A stretch of 33,491 nucleotides of DNA from Craurococcus roseus (GTDB taxonomy: Bacteria; Pseudomonadota; Alphaproteobacteria; Acetobacterales; Acetobacteraceae): assembly GCF_039523795.1 (NCBI RefSeq), contig NZ_BAAAFZ010000078.1, positions 1 through 33,491 on the forward strand. The letters are read 5' to 3'. Below are positions 1 through 8,507 of this stretch, piece by piece. Under the pieces are notes generated by a model. It made no database searches. It was given only the letters and a program-made list of their open reading frames with translations, and was not told the origin of the DNA. Numbering within the stretch: the first letter of the stretch is position 1; every line of letters begins with the position of its first letter. Both the position numbers and the translations under genes were made by a program.

Positions 1-45
1 CGCGTCGTCACCCACAGCCTCATGCTCCTCGCCGATGCGGCGTGA
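1..45 (+). CDS. Possible 3' end of a gene entering from the left edge
   Basis: An open plus-strand frame runs from the first base to a TGA at 43-45 and encodes 14 residues (RVVTHSLMLLADAA). The fragment looks protein-like but is too short to assign to a family. It lies tail-to-tail with the truncated transposase on the other strand, so it may belong to the gene that the insertion sequence landed beside. Only sequence to the left of the window can confirm it. Confidence 0.25.
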   Translation, partial: RVVTHSLMLLADAA

Positions 46-71
46 GCCTTTCAACAGAGCATTAGGCGCTC

Positions 72-374
72 TTAGGCCGCCGCTTTTGCCAGGATGTCGC
101 GCTCCTGGCGCAGTTGGCGGTTCTCGCGGCGCAGTCGGGCCAGCTCTTCCCGCTCCCCGGTGGTCAGGCCGTCGCCATGCTGGCCGCTGTCACGCTCGGC
201 CTGCCGGACCCAGTTGCGGATCGCCTGCGCGGAGGGCTCGAACTCGCGTGCCAAATCCTCAGGCTCCCGCCCGGCCCGGACCAGCTCGACCATCTGCCGC
301 CGGAAATCCGGCGGGTATGCGGGGTGAGTTCCGCCCGTCGTGGACACCTCCGACGAAAGCCTCGGGGGCTCCAC
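72..374 (-). CDS. IS3-family transposase OrfA, element incomplete
   Basis: The product resembles OrfA of IS3-family elements, the DNA-binding subunit that joins OrfB by ribosomal frameshifting to make the active transposase. A helix-turn-helix occupies about residues 22-60 (core SAQAIRNWVRQAE). A leucine-zipper-like segment of regularly spaced Leu follows at about 71-95. GTG at 372-374 opens the frame, but the GTG at 345-347, giving a protein starting MSTTGG, fits the family better. Homologues normally continue 10-15 residues past the LAKAAA motif, whereas here a TAA follows at once. Nothing like orfB is visible in the remaining 71 bases. A candidate outer end starting TGGACTTGACCC on the minus strand lies near 392. 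This is probably a dead remnant that could act only with an OrfB supplied elsewhere. Confidence 0.75.
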   Translation of the reverse strand: MEPPRLSSEVSTTGGTHPAYPPDFRRQMVELVRAGREPEDLAREFEPSAQAIRNWVRQAERDSGQHGDGLTTGEREELARLRRENRQLRQERDILAKAAA

Positions 375-492
375 GAAACCGGGTCAAGTCCAGTGGCGTG
401 AGCGCGCTCTGAAGCGCCGGTAAGGGCGGCGCCCAAGGAAGTGCGTGCCACCCAGCGGAACACCCTCAGAGCGCGGCCAAGCCGGGGCGGCG

Positions 493-840
493 CTACCGGA
501 TGAAGAGGCCGACGCCGGGCCCGGGCGGTATGCCGTAGGAACGCGGGGCCCCGTAGAAGCCGGTTGGCGGGGCGTAGAACGCCGGCGGGGGCGGGCGGTA
601 GTAGACCGGCGGCGGCGCGCCGTAGAACACGCGCGGCGGCCGAGGCCGGTAGTACGGCCGCGGGGCGTAACCGTACCCGTAGCCGCCGTATCCGTAGTAC
701 GGGGCCGGCGCAGGCGGCGCGTAGTGCCGGTAGTAGTCGCGGCCGCGCCAACCGCCGTCGGCCTGTGCCGTCGCTGGCGCGAGGGACAAGCCGCCGAGCC
801 CGACGGCGCCGGCCAGCAACAGGGACGAAAGCGCGCGCAT
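493..840 (-). CDS. Small secreted Pro/Tyr/Gly-rich protein
   Basis: This encodes a 115-residue protein of unknown function. It starts with a clear signal peptide (MRALSSLLLAGAVGLGG, predicted cleavage after ATAQA near residue 28). The rest is low complexity, with repeats of Tyr-Gly and Pro-Pro-x-Tyr (GYGGYGYGYAP, YYRPRPP, YYRPPPPAFY), as in many short alphaproteobacterial envelope proteins. The ATG at 838-840 was chosen because GGAG lies 10 nt upstream. The in-frame GTG at 847-849 would sit almost on top of that site. The gene follows purB on the same strand after 88 bases and could be read from its transcript. Export is well supported by the sequence; a structural role at the cell surface is a guess from composition. 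Confidence 0.7.
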   Translation of the reverse strand: MRALSSLLLAGAVGLGGLSLAPATAQADGGWRGRDYYRHYAPPAPAPYYGYGGYGYGYAPRPYYRPRPPRVFYGAPPPVYYRPPPPAFYAPPTGFYGAPRSYGIPPGPGVGLFIR

Positions 841-928
841 CTCGCTCACACTCCTTCTTCAGGGAGCGGATATGGCCCTTCGTTGCGGCGGGACCGCGGC
901 GGGAAAGCGTCGCGATCGGGCGCGCGCG

Positions 929-2266
<1,338 letters not shown>

Positions 2267-2311
2267 CCGGGCCTCAAACGTTCGGGCGGCGCTGGCGCGC
2301 CTCCTCCTGCG

Positions 2312-2378
2312 GGAAGGACCGGGTTTGGACCGCGCGCGAGGCGATTGGCAAGGCGCCGCCCCGGCGCGGAAGGACCGG
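2312..2378. repeat. Two direct copies of GGAAGGACCGG in the purB/TerC divergent region
   Basis: The 11-base word GGAAGGACCGG occurs at 2312-2322 and again at 2368-2378, 56 bases apart, inside the short region between two divergent genes. A regulator binding site is possible, but a chance repeat in GC-rich DNA cannot be excluded. No yybP-ykoY (manganese) riboswitch, which often precedes TerC-family genes, was recognised here. Confidence 0.3.
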
Positions 2379-2448
2379 AGCGCAGGGTTGCCGAAGTCGT
2401 GCGGCTTAACTAATGGGCGTCGGCGCCGGCCCGAGGAAACGCCCCGTC

Positions 2449-3288
2449 ATGCCCGAATGGCTGATACCGCTCGCACAAGTCCTGTTCATCGACATCGTCC
2501 TGGCCGGCGACAACGCCATCGTCGTGGGCATGGCGGCCGCCGGGCTCCCGCCCGACCAGCGCCGCACCGCCATCCTGCTCGGCATCGGCGCCGCCACCGT
2601 GATGCGCATCGGCTTCGCCGCCATCACCACGCAACTCCTCGCCATCGTGGGGCTCACGCTGGCGGGCGGCGTCTTGCTGCTCTGGGTGTGCTGGAAGATG
2701 TTCCGCGAGCTGCGCCACGGCGGTCACGACGAGGCGCACGGCGCCGAGGGGGCAGAAGGCGCGGGAATGCGGCGCAAGACGCTGCCGCAGGCGGTCACCC
2801 AGATCCTCGTGGCCGACATCTCCATGAGCCTCGACAACGTCCTGGCGGTGGCGGGCGCGGCCAAGGACCACCTTTGGGTGCTGGTCTTCGGCCTCGCCAT
2901 CTCGGTGGTGTTGATGGGCGTGGCCGCGTCGCTCATCGCCAACCTTCTGAACAGGCACCGCTGGATCGCCTGGGTGGGCCTGCTGGTGATCCTCTACGTC
3001 GCGGTGGAGATGGTCTACCACGGCACGCAGCAGGTCGCGAGCGAGGTGCCCGGCGCTTACGCCTACCTGTTCCTGCCGCTCGGCTATTTAGCGTTGCCGG
3101 GCGTGTTCCCGATTTGGATGTGGGCGGCGGTGACGCTGGCGCAGGTGGCGGTTTACACACTGGTGGCGACCCTCATCGTCCAAGCCGTACGCAGCATCAC
3201 GGAGCCGTCGTCGTCGGAGCGGCGGGCGGCCGACGATGGGCCGCGGCTACATGTGCCGCCGGTGCACGCGCCGCCGGAGCGTGGCTGA
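2449..3288 (+). CDS. TerC/YjbE-family integral membrane protein, putative metal transporter
   Basis: This is a 279-residue polytopic protein of the TerC superfamily, YjbE-like branch. Members are thought to export Mn2+ or related metals, some to supply secreted enzymes. About seven hydrophobic helices are visible. The family's duplicated acidic motif appears twice, as DIVLAGDNAIVVG (Asp15, Asp21, Asn22) in helix 1 and DISMSLDNVLAVAG (Asp123, Asp129, Asn130) after the central loop. These acidic residues probably line the ion path. The central loop (about 88-110) is rich in His, Asp and Glu. The ATG at 2449 was chosen because the product then begins directly with the first helix, as in relatives, and GAGG lies 12 nt upstream. 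The ATG at 2413 would add 12 residues and has no ribosome-binding site. The transported metal is not known. Confidence 0.85.
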   Translation: MPEWLIPLAQVLFIDIVLAGDNAIVVGMAAAGLPPDQRRTAILLGIGAATVMRIGFAAITTQLLAIVGLTLAGGVLLLWVCWKMFRELRHGGHDEAHGAEGAEGAGMRRKTLPQAVTQILVADISMSLDNVLAVAGAAKDHLWVLVFGLAISVVLMGVAASLIANLLNRHRWIAWVGLLVILYVAVEMVYHGTQQVASEVPGAYAYLFLPLGYLALPGVFPIWMWAAVTLAQVAVYTLVATLIVQAVRSITEPSSSERRAADDGPRLHVPPVHAPPERG

Positions 3289-3376
3289 GGCCGGCCTGTC
3301 GGTTGCTGGCGCGGAGCGGAACGGCTTTCCCCGTCGAGCCCCGCCGTCCTTGGCGATCCCCAGCAGCGATTTCGAG

Positions 3377-4081
3377 ATGAGCCAAGGAAAGGCGGCCCGT
3401 GACGGACGGCGTGGCGGCGGCCCACCCTCGGCGGCGCCCGCCGCGACCGCGAAAGGCGTCGCCCGCGCGGGAACGGTCGTTTCCTGGACGCTCGCCGGCT
3501 TCGCCACGGCCGCGGTGACGCTCGGCGGGTGCACCGCGGTGGCGCCCACGCCGCTGGGGGCCTCAGCGGCCGGCTTGGGCGCCACGGCCGCCCGCCTGCC
3601 GGACTCCGCCGCCGGCTTCGTCCGGACGGCGTCGCGGCCGGCCGCCGGTCGCGGCGACGCGGAGGGCCTCGAGGTCGCCTACTCCACGGCGGGCGGCCCG
3701 CCGACCGCCGCGGCGACGGTGGAATTGCTGGCGGACGGCACCGCGGCCCCGGCGGCGCTGGACGCCGCGCTCGCCGAGGCGCTGCGCCCGGGACCGGTGC
3801 GCCGGATGCGCGAAGCCGGGCGGTTCACAGTCGCGGTTCGGGGCAAAGGCGCGGCATCGGCGCCGCCTCTGTTCTGCGCCGAAACCGAAGGGCGCTACGG
3901 TCGGGAGCGGGTGGCGGGGCTGGTCTGCGCCGGCCGCGCCAGCGGGGCGCTGTTGCGGATCAGGGTCACGATGCCGGCGCGGCAGCCGCCGCCCGGCGAC
4001 GCGCGCGCCTTCGTGGAGGCCGTCGCCGTCAGCCTGTCCGGCCCGGCCAGCGCCGCTGCCGCCGCGACACGGCCGGGGTGA
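3377..4081 (+). CDS. Putative lipoprotein of unknown function
   Basis: This encodes a 234-residue protein that I do not recognise. After a basic N-terminus there is one hydrophobic stretch (about 33-50) ending in a lipobox-like TLGGC, with Cys52 as the possible lipidation site. An Ala/Gly/Pro-rich linker follows, then a more structured C-terminal half with two cysteines (in LFCAET and GLVCAG) and alternating hydrophobic residues suggesting beta strands. The n-region of about 30 residues is long for a lipoprotein signal, so either the true start is later or the segment is simply a membrane anchor. The reading frame is open from 3236, but the ATG at 3377 avoids overlapping the TerC-type gene. 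The next gene begins only about 30 bases after the stop, which suggests cotranscription. Confidence 0.6.
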   Translation: MSQGKAARDGRRGGGPPSAAPAATAKGVARAGTVVSWTLAGFATAAVTLGGCTAVAPTPLGASAAGLGATAARLPDSAAGFVRTASRPAAGRGDAEGLEVAYSTAGGPPTAAATVELLADGTAAPAALDAALAEALRPGPVRRMREAGRFTVAVRGKGAASAPPLFCAETEGRYGRERVAGLVCAGRASGALLRIRVTMPARQPPPGDARAFVEAVAVSLSGPASAAAAATRPG

Positions 4082-4112
4082 CTTGGGGCGCCGCCGCGAC
4101 CACATGCGGCCG

Positions 4113-5015
4113 ATGCCCACGACCGCCGCCGACCCCATGCGGATCTTCGACCGGCGCTTGGTCCGGCTGCGGCGGGAGCGCGCTGCCGCCACGGTTGGCC
4201 GGGTGGCGCCGGTGCTGGACGCGGCCGCGGACCGCTTGCTTGATCGGCTGGACGACACCACCCGTCGCTTCTCCCGCGCGTTGGACCTGGGCGGCCGCGG
4301 CGTGGTGGCGCCGCGGTTGCGCGCGCGCGGCATCGGCTTCGTGGTACCGATGGATCTGTCGGGGCGCATGGCGGCCCTGTCGGGCGGCCCCGCGTTGGCC
4401 GGCGACGAGGAGTGGCTGCCCTTCGCCCCGGAGAGCTTCGACCTAGTGGTGGCAAACCTGGCGCTCCATTGGGTGAACGACCTGCCGGGTGCGCTGGTCC
4501 AAGTCCGACGCTGCCTGCGGCCGGACGGGCTGTTCCTGGCGTCGCTACCCGGCCTCGGCACGCTGGGGCCGTTGCGTGAGGCGCTGGCCTCGGCCGAAAC
4601 GGAGCTGCGGGGCGGCGTTTCGCCGCGCGTCTCGCCATTCCCGGAGTTGCAGGACATGGCCGCTTTGCTACAGCGGGCCGGCTTCGCGCTGCCGGTAGCG
4701 GACGCGGAGGAGCTTCCGCTCGCCTACCGGACGCCGGCCGCGCTGCTGGCAGACCTCCGCGACGCGGGCGAGACGAACGCGGTGCTCGCCCGCGATGGGC
4801 GGCCGCCGCCGCGGGCGTTGCTGCCGATGGCGCTGGGCAACCTGCCCGACGCCGGGCCGGAGGGCGTCAGGCCGGTGCTGCGGCTGTTGACCATCACCGG
4901 TTGGGCGCCGCATGAGAGCCAGTCCAAGCCGGCGCGGCCCGGCAGCGCCACGGCCCGTTTGGCGGACGCCTTGGGCGTCGAGGAGCGGAGCGCGGGGGAA
5001 AGGGCCGGGCGCTGA
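4113..5015 (+). CDS. NDUFAF5-like class I SAM-dependent methyltransferase-fold protein
   Basis: This is a 300-residue protein of the BioC/NDUFAF5 family. Specific matches to the mitochondrial complex I assembly factor NDUFAF5 are the N-terminal FDRRLVRLRRERAA, the block LALHWVNDLPGAL (about 117-128) and the C-terminal GWAPHESQSKPARPGSATA (HESQ at 267-270). NDUFAF5 hydroxylates an arginine of the NDUFS7 subunit, and alphaproteobacterial homologues are plausible assembly factors for NADH dehydrogenase. The SAM-binding motif I reads LDLGGRG at 57-63, one residue shorter than the usual DxGxGxG, so cofactor binding may be modified. The start is uncertain: TTG 4083, ATG 4104, ATG 4113 and ATG 4137 are all in frame without a good ribosome-binding site. 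Malonyl-ACP methyltransferase BioC is less likely because no biotin genes are nearby. Confidence 0.8.
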   Translation: MPTTAADPMRIFDRRLVRLRRERAAATVGRVAPVLDAAADRLLDRLDDTTRRFSRALDLGGRGVVAPRLRARGIGFVVPMDLSGRMAALSGGPALAGDEEWLPFAPESFDLVVANLALHWVNDLPGALVQVRRCLRPDGLFLASLPGLGTLGPLREALASAETELRGGVSPRVSPFPELQDMAALLQRAGFALPVADAEELPLAYRTPAALLADLRDAGETNAVLARDGRPPPRALLPMALGNLPDAGPEGVRPVLRLLTITGWAPHESQSKPARPGSATARLADALGVEERSAGERAGR

Positions 5016-5149
5016 CCTTGGCTTTGACCGGGGCGCCGCGGGCGGGCGGCACCGGAACGGCCGCCGGTCCGGCCGTCGTCCGCCTTGCAACCGGGGGAAC
5101 CGGCGCGCATCTTGCACCGCGACGCCTTGGCCAGGACCAGCCCAGCACC

Positions 5150-5956
5150 ATGGAGCAGCAGGGCGGCGACACTCGCCGCATCACCATCTACAAGCCCGAG
5201 GATTTCGAGGGCATGCGCCGCGCCGGCCGCCTCGCGGCCGAAACGCTCGACATGATCACGCACCACGTCCAGCCCGGCGTCACCACGGGCGAGCTGGACC
5301 AACTGTGCCACGACTTCATGGTGTCCCATGGCGCGGTGCCGGCGACGCTGGGCTACCGCGGCTACACCAAGTCGAGCTGCACCTCCGTCAACCACGTGGT
5401 CTGCCACGGCATCCCCGGCGAGCGGGTGCTGGTGGACGGCGACATCCTGAACATCGACGTCACGGTGATCCTCGACGGCTGGTTCGGCGACACCTCCCGC
5501 ATGTTCGTCGCCGGCACGCCGCCGACCCGCGCGCGCCTGCTGCTCGACGTGACCTACGAGGCGCTAATGCGCGGCGTGGCGGCCGCCAAGCCCGGGGCGA
5601 CGCTCGGCGACATCGGCCACGCCATCCAGGGCGTGGTGGAGCGCAACCGCTTCTCCGTGGTGCGGGACTTCTGCGGCCACGGCATCGGCCGCCGCTTCCA
5701 CGAACCGCCCAACGTGCTGCACTTCGGCCGTCCCGGCGAAGGCCCGGTGCTGCGGCCGGGCATGTTCTTCACCATCGAGCCCATGGTGAACGCCGGCCGC
5801 GCCGACGTGAAGATCCTGGAAGACGGCTGGACGGCGGTGACGCGGGACCGCAGCCTTTCCGCGCAGTTCGAGCACATGGTCGGCATAACCGAAACCGGCG
5901 TGGAGGTGTTCACCATCTCCCCGGCCGGCCTGCACCGGCCGCCGTACCGTCTCTGA
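5150..5956 (+). CDS. map: Methionine aminopeptidase, type I
   Basis: Map removes the initiator methionine from nascent proteins in the cytosol when the second residue is small. The 268-residue product contains all five dimetal ligands of the pita-bread fold: Asp103 (LNIDVT), Asp114 (WFGDTS), His177 (GHGIG), Glu210 (TIEPM) and Glu241 (FEHMV). It also has His184 in the second conserved His position (RFHEPP). It lacks the insert of type II enzymes. The ATG at 5150 gives the standard N-terminus (ITIYKPEDFEGMRRAG). Longer in-frame starts back to 5018 add a low-complexity, unconserved extension. The radC relic lies downstream, and a map-radC neighbourhood is common in this bacterial group. Confidence 0.97.
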   Translation: MEQQGGDTRRITIYKPEDFEGMRRAGRLAAETLDMITHHVQPGVTTGELDQLCHDFMVSHGAVPATLGYRGYTKSSCTSVNHVVCHGIPGERVLVDGDILNIDVTVILDGWFGDTSRMFVAGTPPTRARLLLDVTYEALMRGVAAAKPGATLGDIGHAIQGVVERNRFSVVRDFCGHGIGRRFHEPPNVLHFGRPGEGPVLRPGMFFTIEPMVNAGRADVKILEDGWTAVTRDRSLSAQFEHMVGITETGVEVFTISPAGLHRPPYRL

Positions 5957-6085
5957 ACGACCCGGCGACCGGCTTTATTTCTACTTCGGACCGATGTAGC
6001 TTCGCGACGTCTGGCGGCGGAGTCGAGCGGGCATGGATGGTTCGCAGCGGGGAAGGCCGCGGCAGAGGGGCTGTTCTGGGGCGAC

Positions 6086-6481
6086 TTGCCGACCAGCGTC
6101 GCCACGAGCGGCCGCGCGGCGACACCAAGCTACCAAGGCCACCGCGCGCGGTTGCGGTGGCCGTCGGTGGACGGCAGCCCGAACGCCCTGTTGGACCGCG
6201 AACTCCTCGAAATGGTGCTGTTCCTCGACTTGCCGCGCCGCCACACCAAGCCGATGACGCCCGCGTCGATGCACCGCTTCGGCGGGTTCGCCGACGCCAT
6301 CGCCGCGCCGGCGGGCGAGTTGGATGCTGTGCCGGGGTTCGGCGACGCGGGCGTGACGGCGTTGAAGGTTCTGGAGGCCGTGGAGGCCGCGACGGCAGCG
6401 GTGCTTGGCATCGTGGTCCACGAGCTTTTGGTCGTCGGCCGCCGGCGGCACGCCCCGATCCGGCGGGAAGGGCTGTTGTGA
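6086..6481 (+). pseudogene. radC: radC relic with the catalytic domain deleted
   Basis: The frame encodes about 131 residues that match the two ends of RadC (UPF0758 family, MPN/JAMM fold) but not its middle. The first part (YQGHRARLR, then LLDRELLEMVLFLDLPRR, GFGDAGVTALKVLEAV) is the N-terminal helix-hairpin-helix region. The last part (LGIVVHELLVVGRRRH to REGLL) corresponds to the final 25 residues. Family members are about 220-240 residues long, so roughly 100 are missing between ATAAV and LGIVVH. The lost segment includes the metal-binding HxHPSGD block. The joint keeps the reading frame, so a short protein could still be made, but it cannot be a normal RadC. The N-terminal part also departs from the family around RWPSVDGS. 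The start shown is TTG 6086 and is uncertain. The TGA at 6479-6481 is the ancestral stop. Confidence 0.8.
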
Positions 6482-6534
6482 TGTTCCCGCCCCGTCCTGT
6501 TGACCCATGCCGCACGCCGCCGCAGGTCTCCCGC

Positions 6535-7458
6535 ATGCGCCGTCCCCGACCCGACTCCGTCGCCGCGGGCGGTCTCCTGGCGGCCCTGGCTCTGTGCGTC
6601 GCCGCGCCCGGGGCGCTGGCCCAGAAGCCGCTGCCGCTCGAGTCGGCCGGACCCTCGGCCGAAGCCAAGTTTCCGACGGCGATCCCTGCGGCGCCGCCAG
6701 CGACCGCCGGCCCGGCGACCGGGCCCGGCACAGGGACGAAGCCGCCGCCCTTGCCGCCGGGCGGCAGTCCCTTCGGGCGCGCCCCGAACGGGGGCGGGCA
6801 GGACGGCGGGGGTGGTGGCAGACGGCCGGCGTCCTCCGGCACCGGCTTCGTGGTCGCGGCCGGGCGGGTGCTGACCAACGACCACGTCGCCCAGGGTTGC
6901 GCCGAGGTGCGGGTGCGGACGGCTGGCGGCCGCGAGCTGACCGCGACGCTCACGGCGTCCGACCGGAACAGCGATCTCGCGCTGCTGACCGTGCAGGGCG
7001 ACCCCGGGCCGCCGCTCCCCTTTCGCTCCGGCCCGGAACTGCGCCGGGGCGAGGAAGTCGTGACCTACGGCTTCCCCCTCGCAGGACTTCTTTCCTCCGG
7101 CCCCACGTTGACCACGGGGGAGGTTTCGGCGCTGTCCGGGCTGCGCGACAACCCGCGGCAGTTCCAGATCAGCGCGCCGGTGCAGCCCGGCAACTCGGGC
7201 GGTCCGCTCCTGGACCGCAGCGGCAACGTGGTCGGCGTTGTGGTTTCAAAGCTGAACGCGCAGAACGTGGCGCGCAGGACTGGCGACATCCCGCAGAACG
7301 TGAATTTCGCTATCAAGGGCACGCAAGCGATGGAGTTCCTGCGCCGCAACGGCGTGCAGCCGCGCCTGGCCCACAGCGCCGGCCAGCCCCCGCGCGGCGC
7401 CGCCGAGGTGGGCGAGGCGGTCCATCCGTCCACCGTGTTCCTGCGTTGCATGCGGTAA
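6535..7458 (+). CDS. Secreted trypsin-like (S1C/DegP-type) serine protease without PDZ domain
   Basis: This encodes a 307-residue exported protease. A signal peptide (residues 1-29, ending GALA before QKPLP) is followed by a Pro/Gly-rich linker (about 35-98) and then a trypsin-fold domain. The catalytic triad is complete: His117 (LTNDHVAQGC), Asp147 (DRNSDLALL) and Ser221 (QPGNSGGPLLD). No PDZ domain follows, unlike full DegP or DegQ, so it may act in the periplasm or outside the cell on unfolded proteins. The ATG at 6535 has AGG 8-9 nt upstream and gives a clean signal peptide. An in-frame ATG at 6481 overlaps the radC stop (TGATG) and would add 18 residues before the signal. Its natural substrate is unknown. 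Confidence 0.88.
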   Translation: MRRPRPDSVAAGGLLAALALCVAAPGALAQKPLPLESAGPSAEAKFPTAIPAAPPATAGPATGPGTGTKPPPLPPGGSPFGRAPNGGGQDGGGGGRRPASSGTGFVVAAGRVLTNDHVAQGCAEVRVRTAGGRELTATLTASDRNSDLALLTVQGDPGPPLPFRSGPELRRGEEVVTYGFPLAGLLSSGPTLTTGEVSALSGLRDNPRQFQISAPVQPGNSGGPLLDRSGNVVGVVVSKLNAQNVARRTGDIPQNVNFAIKGTQAMEFLRRNGVQPRLAHSAGQPPRGAAEVGEAVHPSTVFLRCMR

Positions 7459-7460
7459 GG

Positions 7461-7485
7461 GCAGGGCTCAAAGATCGCGCCCTGC
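7461..7485 (+). terminator. Candidate terminator hairpin after the serine protease gene
   Basis: GCAGGGC (7461-7467) and GCCCTGC (7479-7485) form a perfect 7-bp stem with an 11-base loop, starting 3 bases after the protease stop codon. There is no T-run after it, so intrinsic termination is only possible, not shown. Confidence 0.4.
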
Positions 7486-7759
7486 GGCCCCGACCTCTCG
7501 GCCTCTTCCAAAGCCGCCTGCTCCGCCGCGAAGGCGTGCTTCGGCCTGCCCGCGGCGCGAGGGTACGGAGAAGGCGGCGATCCGGTCCCAGGCCACCAGG
7601 GCGAACGTCTTCGGCAGGGTGGCTCTGGCGTCGATGCCTAGCCCAGCACCGCGCCGCCCGCGGCAGCCGCTCCCGTTCCGGTCCGCCGCCTTGCGCGAGG
7701 GCGCCATCGGCGGCCTTGATCAGCGCCGTGGACGCGTGTGCGCCGTGGCTGCAGGCATC
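7486..7759. other. Non-coding stretch with no recognisable gene
   Basis: About 275 bases between the protease gene and the frameshifted DUF1622 gene. A minus-strand frame is open over most of it (7468-7707), and part reads plausibly as protein (ATLPKTFALVAWDRIAAF), but no family was recognised. Given the two damaged genes close by, this may be decayed coding sequence. Confidence 0.4.
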
Positions 7760-8166
7760 TCAGCCCTGTCCCGCCGAGGCCGCGGCCGGCGGCCGATGCG
7801 GCGTGCCGGCGCTCCGCACGCCCTCCTGGTGGAGGGCAGCCGTTTCGATCTCCCGTTGGAGGAAGAAGTTCAGCAGGGTCCGAAGCGTGGCGATGGCCGC
7901 GAGCTTGCCGATGTCCTCCCAGGAGGGCGCGATGGCCGTGCGCAGGATGTCGGCGGCCAGCGCGAACTCCAAGGCCACCGCGAGCCAACGCGCGAGTCGA
8001 AGCCGCACCGCCTCCTTTTCCACGTCCGGCATCGCCGGCCGGGCGAAGAAGACCACCACCGCCCGCGCTGCCGCCTCGGCCGAGGCGGCAGCGCGACGAC
8101 CAGCACGGCCGCGGCCTCCACCGCAACGGCCACCCACTCGGTCCAGGATTTGAACAGCTCTTCCAT
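7760..8166 (-). pseudogene. DUF1622-family membrane protein gene with a frameshift
   Basis: Two reading frames together give a protein of the DUF1622 family, small inner-membrane proteins of unknown function. From the ATG at 8164-8166 the first frame encodes MEELFKSWTEWVAVAVEAAA and then VLVVA, the first transmembrane helix. Near 8085-8090 the family-like sequence moves to another frame, continuing AAASAEAAARAVVVFFARP. It then gives the conserved ALEFALAADILRTAIAPSW and LAAIATLRTLLNFFLQRE before a TGA at 7760-7762. One extra base in the GC-rich stretch around GTCGTCGCG CTGCC explains the break. Both halves remain well conserved, so the lesion is either recent or a sequencing or assembly error. 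As written, the first frame cannot make the full protein. The tail after about residue 110 is low complexity and may not be original. Confidence 0.78.
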
Positions 8167-8507
8167 GCGTGTTCCGCCCTCCGCCGTCGCCACTCCGGCC
8201 GCAACGGGGCCGAAGGCGGCGGGATCACCGGCCGCACCGCTCGTTACGGACGTGCCGATCCGCGATGCCGCGGAGCGCTCCGCGTAGGGAAACGCTCGCG
8301 TTGCCGGAACGGAATGGGTACACTCCGCAGCCGACGCCGGAACCGCTGCTGCGCCCCGGCGACGGCCAGCGAAGGCGGCTGAGGAAGCAAGATGGTGGGC
8401 GAGTGAGGCAATAAGGCGGTGCCGAGCGGGTCCGGACCTTCCGCGGGTTCGGCGCCGCAAGCGCTCAAAGCTAAGTGTTGCCTGAGGAACGTCCGGGGAG
8501 AACGACC
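8167..8507. other. Intergenic region between DUF1622 and the cupin gene; no gene seen
   Basis: About 340 bases between two divergent genes. The open frames crossing it have no recognisable similarity. The only clear element is the ribosome-binding site GGGGAG at 8495-8500, 7 nt before the ATG of the cysteine-dioxygenase-like gene. The divergent promoters should lie here, but no convincing pair of -35 and -10 boxes was found. Confidence 0.5.

Noticed and set aside
2267..2448. A manganese (yybP-ykoY) riboswitch before the TerC-type gene
   Set aside because: TerC genes often carry one, but the conserved aptamer blocks could not be found here.
7468..7707. A minus-strand frame containing ATLPKTFALVAWDRIAAF
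   Set aside because: Part of it looks protein-like but no family was recognised and the rest is Gly/Arg-rich. It is recorded only as possible decayed sequence.
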